DNA of 7,730 bases. Origin: Pseudobdellovibrio sp. GTDB taxonomy: Bacteria; Bdellovibrionota; Bdellovibrionia; Bdellovibrionales; Bdellovibrionaceae. The stretch spans positions 1 to 7,730 of the forward strand of contig JANWIU010000113.1 in NCBI GenBank assembly GCA_025449725.1, given 5' to 3'. The number at the start of each line of letters is the position of its first letter. Positions within the stretch are counted from its first letter, which is position 1. Positions 1 to 5,678 of this stretch are shown here, one piece after another. The position numbers were made by a program, and so were the translations under genes. The notes under the pieces were generated by a model that was given only the letters and a program-made list of their open reading frames with translations, ran no database searches and was not told where the DNA came from.

Positions 1-248
1 AGGGCTTCAAAATTTCCGCAACGCCCATCGTGGTGGGCGGAAGCAGAAAGTCTGTTTAACATTTCTGAAGTGGCAACCGTGTAACCCATTTGAGATTTTT
101 CATCCGCAAAAAGCACCGGAACCGCAGCTTTTTTAAGTTGGCTTAAATCGGCGTAAATGGGGGTTAGTTCATTTCCGGTAAACGAAGTGTGCGCCAGTCC
201 TGGCAGAGTGAGAAGAGAGAGAGCAGAGATCAACATCATGTTTTTCAT
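1..248 (-). CDS. Secreted peptidase N-terminus, probable M28 leucyl aminopeptidase (partial)
   Basis: Only the first 82 codons are present; the gene runs off the left edge of the window. ATG is at 248-246, with AAGGA eight bases upstream. Residues 1-20 form a Sec signal peptide (MKNMM, then a Leu-rich core, then PGLAH), so the product is exported. Around residues 66-80 the motif LS...HH..RCGNF resembles the HE..RCGG segment in the propeptide of Vibrio-type M28 leucyl aminopeptidases. The zinc-binding catalytic domain lies outside the window, so the family call rests on this motif alone. If correct, the protein would be a secreted zinc exopeptidase releasing N-terminal amino acids from peptides. 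It follows metG on the same strand after a 133-base gap and may have its own promoter there, but I could not identify a convincing one. Another secreted protein family cannot be excluded. Confidence 0.6.
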   Translation of the reverse strand, partial: MKNMMLISALSLLTLPGLAHTSFTGNELTPIYADLSQLKKAAVPVLFADEKSQMGYTVATSEMLNRLSASAHHDGRCGNFEA

Positions 249-252
249 AGAG

Positions 253-271
253 TAGTTCCTTCTTGGAACTA
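253..271 (-). promoter_or_regulatory. RBS-containing leader hairpin of the aminopeptidase-like gene
   Basis: A perfect 7-bp inverted repeat, TAGTTCC / GGAACTA, has a 5-base loop. In the minus-strand mRNA the loop reads AAGAA and the 3' arm starts GGAAC, so the Shine-Dalgarno AAGGA sits half in the loop and half in the stem, ending eight bases before the ATG. Folding of this stem would partly hide the ribosome binding site. The repeat is seen directly; a regulatory role is inferred. Confidence 0.5.
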
Positions 272-381
272 GCTTAGCTCAACAACATTTAAATTCATCA
301 TGCGCGAAGCTTCATTAAACAAATATGGACCAAAGGCTGAGGCGCGCCTTAGTGGCTGTGGAAAAGCGAATCAGGAAGGTA

Positions 382-2319
382 CTAAGTGGACTCTTCTGGC
401 ACAGCCGGAAAGTACTCACGCTTCGGGTTAATGATATGACCGGAAGGAATGCCGGTACCCAGCTCTTCCGCGCGTAACACGCTTTCCGGTAAATTTAATG
501 AAAGCCGCAATTGCTCCATAGTGGCAGGAACAAATGGCGCCAGCATGATCATCAAATTTTTAAGTACGTAAAAGCTGGTGAAGAGAGCATCTTTGCGTTC
601 CAGTTCGGGAGCGCGGTCATCGTGCGGTTTGTACTGTGAAAATAAAGAATTAATTAAGCGCGCGTAGTTTTCTATTTGACCAAGTAAAGTTGAATAATCG
701 CCCTTTTGCATTGAGCGTAAGTACATTTGCACCAGTTTCAGAGTTTCAGCTTCGGCTTTACCGATTAATTTACCTTCCGGAACTTTGCCGTCATATTTTG
801 AATGACAAGCAGAAATTGGTTTTTCAAAAGCCGCATTTAACGGACCCGCAAGAAATTTGTTTCTTTCTGCAAAGTGAGTAAAATCAAAATTTGAAGCTTT
901 AACAGGAAGACTCAGCATCGCCAGGAAGTAGCGGACCTGGTCTTGAGAATAACCCATCTCAAGAAGTTGATCACCGGTGTAGAAATTGCCTTTTGACTTA
1001 CTCATTTTTTCGCCGTTAACCATTAAATGGTATACGCTTAAAACTTCCGTCATTTGTAAATCGCCTGCAGCAGGAACAGCTTGCGGATTTTCTTTTTGGC
1101 CAAGCCACATCGATCCTTGCATGATGACATAGAAGAAAACATTATCTTGCCCCAAAAACTGAACGATCATGGCTTCCGGGTCATGCCAGAATTGCTTGTA
1201 CTCTTGAACGTCACGCCCGGCTTGTGCTAAGGCCACTTGTGTAAAGACGATTGGCGCTATCAAAGAGTCGGGCCAATCGTAAAGGGTTTTACCCTTCATG
1301 TCCGGGTCAAGTTCCGCAGGAACAGGTATACCCCAGGAAACGTCACGCGTAATCGGGCGGTAGCCCCATTTGTCAGTCTGTACAGATGGAATTCCAGCTG
1401 CTTCTAAAGTGGTTTGAGCTTTTACTAAATCCGCTTTGTTATCGAAAAGACATTCGACTTTTTTACCGGGCACATACCGGGATTTATGCTTAGGAAGCGT
1501 TTCTTTAATAGTTTTGTATTTTTCTTCAAACTGGTTTTCAAATCTGCAGCCGATAAGAACCGTATTTATAACTTCTTGAACCACAGCAGAACGCCAGGCT
1601 TTCTGCTTGCTTTCGATCCAGGATTTTAACGGATCAGCAACCTTCCACATATCAAGCCACCAGTGAGCTGTATCCTTTAATTCAGGAGTCGCCTCGCTGA
1701 GCTGGCTTCGTGGGTTCTGTAACGAGCTGGGGTCAAACTGTGTGCCGCAAACATCGCATTCATCAGAATAAGCTTCGGTGTTTTGACAATTCGGGCAGGT
1801 TCCACGAACAAAACGGTCTTGTAAAAAGCGGTTTACCTTCGGGTCAAACCACTGCTTAGTGGTGCGTTTTTCAAGAAGCCCGTTTTTAAAAAGCCGACGC
1901 AAAAAATCCTGCGAATACTTTTCATGAAGTGGGTAGGTTTCCGGGCGGGAAGTTCCGGTAAATGTATCTGTTTGTACGGAATACTTTTTTAAGGTTTCTT
2001 TTTGTTGATCGTGAATCGTATCAATAAAATCGCGAATGGACTTTCCGGCTTTTAAAGCCGCAACTTCGCTGGTGGATCCATGGTCATCATTGCCGTTAAC
2101 AAAAAGTACATTTTGCGGTCCAATCAACATTCTCATCCAGCGAGCAAAGATATCCGCCGGAACATGGGCACCGGCCAAATGACCCAGGTGCAAAGGGCCG
2201 TTGGCGTAAGGCATACCAGCGGTCACAACTACTTTTTTAGGTTTTTTAAACATAGCTAAAGCTGTTTTAACGTCGGTAGGTGCAACATATTTGTTTTCCG
2301 ACTTTATGTCCTGAGACAT
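382..2319 (-). CDS. metG: Methionyl-tRNA synthetase
   Basis: Class I cytoplasmic synthetase that charges tRNA-Met with methionine using ATP; 645 residues. Visible parts are a 28-residue N-terminal extension, the Rossmann start TAGMPYANGPLHLGH with the HIGH-type signature HLGH at 44-47, a zinc knuckle CPNC (175-178) and CDVC (188-191), and KMSKS at 438-442. An alpha-helical anticodon domain follows from about 485. Against the E. coli enzyme as I remember it, about 60 residues are inserted near 252-316, before GYRPITRD. The methionine-pocket loop reads YDWPDSLIAPIVF instead of the usual Y.W.DAPIGY, and GQDNVFFY carries Tyr397 where FH is normal. The C-terminal Trbp111-like tRNA-binding domain is absent. 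The start is ATG with AGGGGG four bases upstream. Transcription is divergent from the membrane protein gene at 2452. Identity as MetRS is secure; the substitutions depend on a remembered alignment. Confidence 0.97.
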   Translation of the reverse strand: MSQDIKSENKYVAPTDVKTALAMFKKPKKVVVTAGMPYANGPLHLGHLAGAHVPADIFARWMRMLIGPQNVLFVNGNDDHGSTSEVAALKAGKSIRDFIDTIHDQQKETLKKYSVQTDTFTGTSRPETYPLHEKYSQDFLRRLFKNGLLEKRTTKQWFDPKVNRFLQDRFVRGTCPNCQNTEAYSDECDVCGTQFDPSSLQNPRSQLSEATPELKDTAHWWLDMWKVADPLKSWIESKQKAWRSAVVQEVINTVLIGCRFENQFEEKYKTIKETLPKHKSRYVPGKKVECLFDNKADLVKAQTTLEAAGIPSVQTDKWGYRPITRDVSWGIPVPAELDPDMKGKTLYDWPDSLIAPIVFTQVALAQAGRDVQEYKQFWHDPEAMIVQFLGQDNVFFYVIMQGSMWLGQKENPQAVPAAGDLQMTEVLSVYHLMVNGEKMSKSKGNFYTGDQLLEMGYSQDQVRYFLAMLSLPVKASNFDFTHFAERNKFLAGPLNAAFEKPISACHSKYDGKVPEGKLIGKAEAETLKLVQMYLRSMQKGDYSTLLGQIENYARLINSLFSQYKPHDDRAPELERKDALFTSFYVLKNLMIMLAPFVPATMEQLRLSLNLPESVLRAEELGTGIPSGHIINPKREYFPAVPEEST

Positions 2320-2357
2320 GAGGCCCCCTAAAAGTATTTACTCTATCGAAAATATTT

Positions 2358-2386
2358 TTGTGATGCATCCTTTTTGCTGCTAATAT
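2358..2386 (+). promoter_or_regulatory. Candidate sigma-70-type promoter for the Pr6Pr-like gene
   Basis: TTGTGA (2358-2363) and TAATAT (2381-2386) are separated by exactly 17 bases, each matching four of six consensus positions. Initiation would fall near 2393, giving a leader of about 60 bases before the ATG at 2452. It lies in the 132-base divergent gap shared with metG. No equally good promoter was found for metG on the other strand. Confidence 0.4.
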
Positions 2387-2451
2387 GGCGAAAGATTACA
2401 GACAAACTGCCTTGAAATTTGGCAATGCAAATGCATCAGCAAGGGAAAGTC

Positions 2452-3093
2452 ATGCAGAACATTTTGAGAAATAAATTTATTTTTCTGAGCTCTTTGATTG
2501 GATTTTTGGGTTTTTCAATTCAACTCTACTTTTCCGTCACAAGAAAGCTGGATGAAGGGTTTTCTTTGTTGTATGCCCTTAATCATTTCCTCAGTTACTT
2601 TACAATTATCATTAACCTTTCGCTTTCGGTGCTTTTGTATTTTTACAGTGTTCATCCCGAACTTTCAGTCAGCAAGTGGTTTAAGAAGTCGCTGGTTAAC
2701 GGCGCTGTGTGTTTGTATATTCTGATTGTGGGGATCATTTTTTATGGCCTCTTGTTTAAAGATACAAAAGCAGTCGGAATTGAAGCGTTGGCCAGCCATC
2801 TTTTGCATGCCTTTACGCCGCTGGCGTATCTTTATTTTTGGTTTTTTCAATTTCGGGATTCAACCCTGAAGTATTCAGACAGCCTTCGCTGGTTGACCGT
2901 TCCGATCGCTTATTTCGGTTATTTAATGATTCGCGGTCAGATCATCGGGAAGTATCCCTATTTCTTCGTCGACGTTGAAAAGTTCGGAATTGCCACCGTT
3001 GGCCTCTTTGCCGTGGCGATTCTTAGCTTCTTTGTTCTTATGGGGTGCGCTTTAATTTACATTGACCGCCGCAGGCCCCTCAAAACTAAGTAA
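2452..3093 (+). CDS. Pr6Pr-family six-helix membrane protein
   Basis: Integral inner-membrane protein of 213 residues with six hydrophobic segments at about 8-29, 43-66, 81-102, 114-133, 146-163 and 180-204. Motif spacing fits the Pr6Pr family: FT....N at 50-55 in helix 2, GIIFYGLLF in helix 3, H..H...P (116-123) in helix 4, then RG.I.GKYPYFFVDV (161-175) with its conserved Arg-Gly, Tyr-Pro-Tyr and Asp. Basic DRRRPLKTK ends the protein, consistent with a cytoplasmic C-terminus. I chose ATG 2452 because AAGGGA lies about five bases before it. An in-frame TTG at 2419 would add 11 residues but has no comparable binding site. The family has no established biochemical role that I know of, so none is assigned. 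It is probably transcribed alone, with the next gene 69 bases downstream. Confidence 0.85.
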   Translation: MQNILRNKFIFLSSLIGFLGFSIQLYFSVTRKLDEGFSLLYALNHFLSYFTIIINLSLSVLLYFYSVHPELSVSKWFKKSLVNGAVCLYILIVGIIFYGLLFKDTKAVGIEALASHLLHAFTPLAYLYFWFFQFRDSTLKYSDSLRWLTVPIAYFGYLMIRGQIIGKYPYFFVDVEKFGIATVGLFAVAILSFFVLMGCALIYIDRRRPLKTK

Positions 3094-3107
3094 GATTTTC
3101 AGGTCTA

Positions 3108-3136
3108 TTGAAACTATACCCCTAAATAGGTTAAAA
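3108..3136 (+). promoter_or_regulatory. Candidate promoter for the small secreted protein
   Basis: TTGAAA (3108-3113) is a strong -35-like hexamer, followed after 17 bases by TTAAAA (3131-3136), a weak -10 matching three of six positions. Initiation near 3143 would leave a leader of about 20 bases holding AGGGGG before ATG 3163. Read-through from the upstream gene is the alternative. Confidence 0.3.
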
Positions 3137-3162
3137 CAGAGTTTTCAAAATCAGGGGGCCCT

Positions 3163-3570
3163 ATGCGTTTATTTTTAGCCATTTCATTTTTTTCTACTTT
3201 TGCATGGGCGCAGTATTCAAGCCCTGAACCAAAAGTATTCTCAGGAGCGGATATCGTTTGCCAAATTGCCAAAGAAGACTTTCAAGTCAGTGTTAATACA
3301 ACGACCGGAAAAATCTGGGCCAAAGCCGTTTCCAACAAAAGCAACGAAGGTTTTGAAGCCTGGGGAAATGTTTGGTCAGGCATCCGATCTTCAGATCGCT
3401 ATGAAGGTGAAGTTTTATCTGAAATGACATTTAACAACATCCGCATGTATACGACTTTGATTATGCGTCAGGTTTCAGGCCAACCGGAAATGACTTTTGA
3501 AATGTATCCGGTTGCTAACGGCAACGACTTCAGAAAAGTAACTTTGAAGGATTGCAAGCTCGGTAACTAG
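3163..3570 (+). CDS. Small secreted protein of unknown function
   Basis: A 135-residue protein I do not recognise. Residues 1-16 form a clear Sec signal peptide: MR, the hydrophobic core LFLAISFFSTF, then AWA before Gln17. The mature part is about 119 residues and rich in Thr, Ser, Asn, Met and aromatic residues in alternating patterns that suggest beta strands. It contains exactly two cysteines, Cys33 near its start and Cys131 near its end, well placed for one disulfide joining the termini after export. A periplasmic or surface location is inferred. ATG 3163 has AGGGGG four bases upstream, the same AGGGGGCC context as metG. Its TAG stop overlaps the stop of the convergent Cys-rich gene by four bases (CTAG), and a likely terminator follows 11 bases later. 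Confidence 0.85.
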   Translation: MRLFLAISFFSTFAWAQYSSPEPKVFSGADIVCQIAKEDFQVSVNTTTGKIWAKAVSNKSNEGFEAWGNVWSGIRSSDRYEGEVLSEMTFNNIRMYTTLIMRQVSGQPEMTFEMYPVANGNDFRKVTLKDCKLGN

Positions 3571-3872
3571 AACGGGCAGTGGCGGCAATTGCTTTTGCAG
3601 CAATAGCCGCGTTTTAAGTGATAACTTTTTGTAAAAACGGTATTGCCGTTTTCATCTAAATAAAAATCGGACTCTTCCGGTTCAACAAAAAGCTTCAGGC
3701 AATCAGGGCATAAACAATTTTTAAAATTTTCAGGTACAATTGCAGTTGGCAGTTCCATGCACCAGCAGGGTTTTGAGTCATTAGCTCCGCAAGAAAAGAT
3801 CGTGTTGCAACGTTCGCAGGTTTGCTGTTCGCCGGACTTCTGTTCGCTAGATTTCTGTTGATTAGAATTCAC
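3567..3872 (-). CDS. Cys-rich CWC / DUF5522-type protein
   Basis: A 101-residue cytoplasmic-looking protein with 12 cysteines and no signal peptide. A Gln/Ser/Glu-rich lead of about 17 residues precedes two Cys-rich modules. Residues 19-58 match the cysteine-rich CWC family: C..C at 19-22, then FSCGA, PCWC at 35-38, and CLCPDCL at 53-59. Residues 69-101 match DUF5522: DFYLDENGNTVFT, then YHLKRGYCC, then CRHCPF. The cysteine spacing suggests metal binding, probably zinc, but no function is known to me. The start is GTG at 3872-3870 with AAGGG four bases upstream; no ATG exists before the Cys modules. It lies 7 bases after the ceramidase-like gene's stop, so the two are probably co-transcribed. 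Its stop overlaps the convergent gene by four bases. Confidence 0.85.
   Translation of the reverse strand: MNSNQQKSSEQKSGEQQTCERCNTIFSCGANDSKPCWCMELPTAIVPENFKNCLCPDCLKLFVEPEESDFYLDENGNTVFTKSYHLKRGYCCKSNCRHCPF
3582..3615 (+). terminator. Rho-independent terminator candidate within the convergent gene
   Basis: Arms at 3582-3593 and 3599-3610 pair at 11 of 12 positions (one A-A mismatch), with loop TTTGC, followed at once by GTTTT. It starts 11 bases after the TAG at 3568-3570. The U tract is short (four T). The other strand has no T run after the stem, so it should act only on the plus-strand transcript. The same bases encode Cys-rich residues near the C-terminus of the minus-strand protein. 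Confidence 0.6.
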
Positions 3873-3879
3873 AGTGCCC

Positions 3880-5517
3880 TTACGACTTTTGGGTTCGCAT
3901 GGATAGTTCTGACGGCGGAAACTGAAAAGAATTTTGGCCCGTCATTGAAGGTGAATCGGCCAAGTCGCAAAAGTATTCAATGAAGGCGTTTAATGTTCTT
4001 CGGCCGTAAACACAGTGGCCACCTTCGTAACATTGCTCATCGTATTCTTCGGGTGTGGTGATGTAACCCATGTAAGCATTGGCGTAAGACGAAATAATAA
4101 TTTTTTGCGAAGGGAATTTCTGGTTCATAGCTGATTTCAACCGTGCACTGGCTACGGTTGTGATTTCGCCGGCTACACCAATAATTGTGACGTTTCCTAA
4201 ATGAACAATTTGAAACGGAAGAACTTCCGGAACCCAAGGCAAAGTTTCAAGAGCGCCTGCTCTCAGTAACGGGAATAAATTTCCTGTGCCGCCGTTGGCG
4301 GGAATCGGTAACTTCTTCCACCAGCTTTTTGGAATTCCAAAAATGTCGCCGGCACGATTATCTAAAAGAATTTGTTTGTTGCCGTGGGCTTCAAAGAAAG
4401 CTTTATGTTTTTCTGGATTGAACGTAAGTCTTATTGATTTTGCCAGATTGGCAATAAGTTTAAGAGCGGGAGAGAGAAATTCAGGTAACCCTGGGCCCTC
4501 AAGGGTCCCTTTAAAAAAACCAAGGCCATGAGCGGCGTTTGCCGCTTTTGCCGATAAATCGAAATAGGCGTGCGAACATTTAATTTCGCCGGCAACTTCC
4601 ACTGAATCTTTGATTTGCTCGGCTGATTCAGCTTGAATGGTTCCGTTGATTCTTGCGTTTTCATACTGATCTTCAGTTGGTCCGCACATGCGTTTTAATT
4701 TTTTATCCCAGACAAAATTAGGAGAAACATCGCCGGCGGCTTCTTGCGCAAAAATGGCGAAGATATTTTTTTTGCCTTCAAGAACAGTAGCGGCGACCCC
4801 TTTGTTGTCATGATGAATTTTAGTATTGTAGCTGGAAATACTGGTGGCGTGCACACCGAACCAATTCAAGTGAGCCCGCAGATTTTCTTGTGAATCGTAA
4901 ATATTCAGCCCTTGCATTTCACGGTTAACTGCTTCGTTTGAACGGGTAGTATTGGCTTCAGGATTATGCCGATACGCCATCATCGAACGGTTAATCGCCA
5001 CATTTTTTTCAAGCGGTATTTTGTAGTTGCCCCAGGATATCCTGGAAGGGGCCAAAGTTTTAATCGCATCTTTAGCCGCCTCAGCACAGGCTGAAACGAT
5101 ATTGTTAAATAGCTTCGGCTGAAAGCCGGGAATTGTAAAATTATAAAAAGGGTAATGAGTATAGCCACCGGGTGCTGAATGAGTATGTTGAGAGGTTAAC
5201 ATGACTGAAGCTAAAGAAAGTTTCAAATGCGGCAATTCAGCTTTTAGGCGATTCGTAAGCTCTTCTTTTACTGCAATCGTGGCAAAAGCCAGTTCAACAT
5301 TGATAAAAATAAAGTAGTTATTCTGTTCATCACAAAAGGCAGCTGCACGGGCAAACAGCGGAGTGGCCTGAGATCGAACCACATTATGAGCCTGGCCAAA
5401 GCCCATCATTCCCAGACCAGGAAAAAAACAATCCATTTCTTTTTTTGAAAAACCGGCCTTAAGAAGCATAATCGCGAGTATAACCCCACATAGCTGCACT
5501 ACCAATTGTTTTTCCAA
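3880..5517 (-). CDS. Neutral/alkaline ceramidase-like hydrolase
   Basis: Member of the neutral/alkaline non-lysosomal ceramidase family, zinc amidases that cut the N-acyl bond of ceramide; 545 residues as drawn. Recognisable blocks in order are GLGMMGFG (34-41), SQHTHSAPGG (109-118) with His111/His113 at the zinc and active site, NWFGVHATS with His223, AGDVSPN with the likely nucleophile Ser265, AGEITT with Glu451, and NAYMGYITTPEEYDEQCYEGG starting at 480 with the likely zinc-ligand Tyr482. All expected catalytic positions are present. The usual KADITG block after the first GxG is missing, and the protein ends soon after the Tyr block, without the C-terminal Ig-like domain of the Pseudomonas enzyme. 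Residues 5-24 are hydrophobic and suggest export or a membrane anchor. The start is uncertain: TTG 5517, TTG 5505 in a 12-bp duplication, ATG 5469 or ATG 5436, none with a strong binding site. TAAAAT at 5536-5531 is a possible -10. Substrate is inferred. Confidence 0.88.
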   Translation of the reverse strand: MEKQLVVQLCGVILAIMLLKAGFSKKEMDCFFPGLGMMGFGQAHNVVRSQATPLFARAAAFCDEQNNYFIFINVELAFATIAVKEELTNRLKAELPHLKLSLASVMLTSQHTHSAPGGYTHYPFYNFTIPGFQPKLFNNIVSACAEAAKDAIKTLAPSRISWGNYKIPLEKNVAINRSMMAYRHNPEANTTRSNEAVNREMQGLNIYDSQENLRAHLNWFGVHATSISSYNTKIHHDNKGVAATVLEGKKNIFAIFAQEAAGDVSPNFVWDKKLKRMCGPTEDQYENARINGTIQAESAEQIKDSVEVAGEIKCSHAYFDLSAKAANAAHGLGFFKGTLEGPGLPEFLSPALKLIANLAKSIRLTFNPEKHKAFFEAHGNKQILLDNRAGDIFGIPKSWWKKLPIPANGGTGNLFPLLRAGALETLPWVPEVLPFQIVHLGNVTIIGVAGEITTVASARLKSAMNQKFPSQKIIISSYANAYMGYITTPEEYDEQCYEGGHCVYGRRTLNAFIEYFCDLADSPSMTGQNSFQFPPSELSMRTQKS

Positions 5518-5525
5518 TTGTTTTT
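5502..5525. repeat. Tandem 12-bp duplication at the ceramidase-like start
   Basis: CCAATTGTTTTT occurs twice back to back (5502-5513 and 5514-5525) without mismatch. Read on the minus strand each copy supplies AAAAACAATTGG, so each contributes an in-frame TTG start candidate (5517 and 5505) and four codons. The second TTG gains a GGA seven bases upstream from the first copy. Confidence 0.85.
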
Positions 5526-5589
5526 TAACGATTTTATTGGCTCTGAGGCTGGACCCAGACTAGGAGGTTTTTCAGGCCCTGTTAGGGGA

Positions 5590-5626
5590 CTCAAAATGGT
5601 GGCGTACAGAGTGGCACCAATTTGAG
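5590..5626. promoter_or_regulatory. Long imperfect dyad between the ceramidase-like and RHS genes
   Basis: CTCAAAATGGTG (5590-5601) and CACCAATTTGAG (5615-5626) are inverted copies matching at 11 of 12 positions, with 13 bases between. Neither side is followed by a T run, so it is not a typical terminator. It lies between divergent genes and its right arm overlaps the candidate -35 (TTGAGA) of the RHS gene, which suits an operator or a structured leader. Function is inferred. Confidence 0.5.
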
Positions 5627-5652
5627 ACAAAACGGCCTCTGGACTTGCTAAT
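5622..5652 (+). promoter_or_regulatory. Weak promoter candidate for the RHS operon
   Basis: TTGAGA (5622-5627) matches four of six -35 positions; GCTAAT (5647-5652) matches four of six -10 positions at a long 19-base spacing. CATAAT nearby is a better -10 but lacks a partner at proper distance. The ATG at 5679 would have a leader of about 20 bases and no clear Shine-Dalgarno. Confidence 0.25.
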
Positions 5653-5678
5653 TTCTCATAATAAGCCAGAATTAATAC

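Noticed and set aside
333..350. AAGGC ... GCCTT stem after the metG stop, overlapping the palindrome GGCGCGCC
   Set aside because: Only five pairs with an eight-base loop and no T run on the minus strand; too weak to call the metG terminator.
2419..2451. In-frame TTG extension of the Pr6Pr-like protein
   Set aside because: The extra 11 residues are polar and lack a ribosome binding site, while ATG 2452 has AAGGGA at good spacing.
3095..3152. Long-range pairing of GATTTT with AAAATC across the gap before the small secreted protein gene
   Set aside because: Only six contiguous pairs separated by a large bulge, with AT-rich arms; likely chance.
3511..3525. GTTGC / GCAAC stem as a terminator for the minus-strand ceramidase unit
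   Set aside because: Five pairs only, with no T run on the minus strand side and lying within the opposite gene.
4493..4510. Hairpin GGGCCCT / AGGGTCCC inside the ceramidase-like gene, next to an A-rich run
   Set aside because: It needs a bulged T, lies mid-gene, and has only TTT before the A run on the plus strand, where no gene ends. Probably chance in coding sequence.
5612..5626. TGGCAC followed by TTTGAG, resembling a sigma-54 promoter
   Set aside because: The -12 element lacks the GC at the required spacing; the bases are better explained as the right arm of the dyad.
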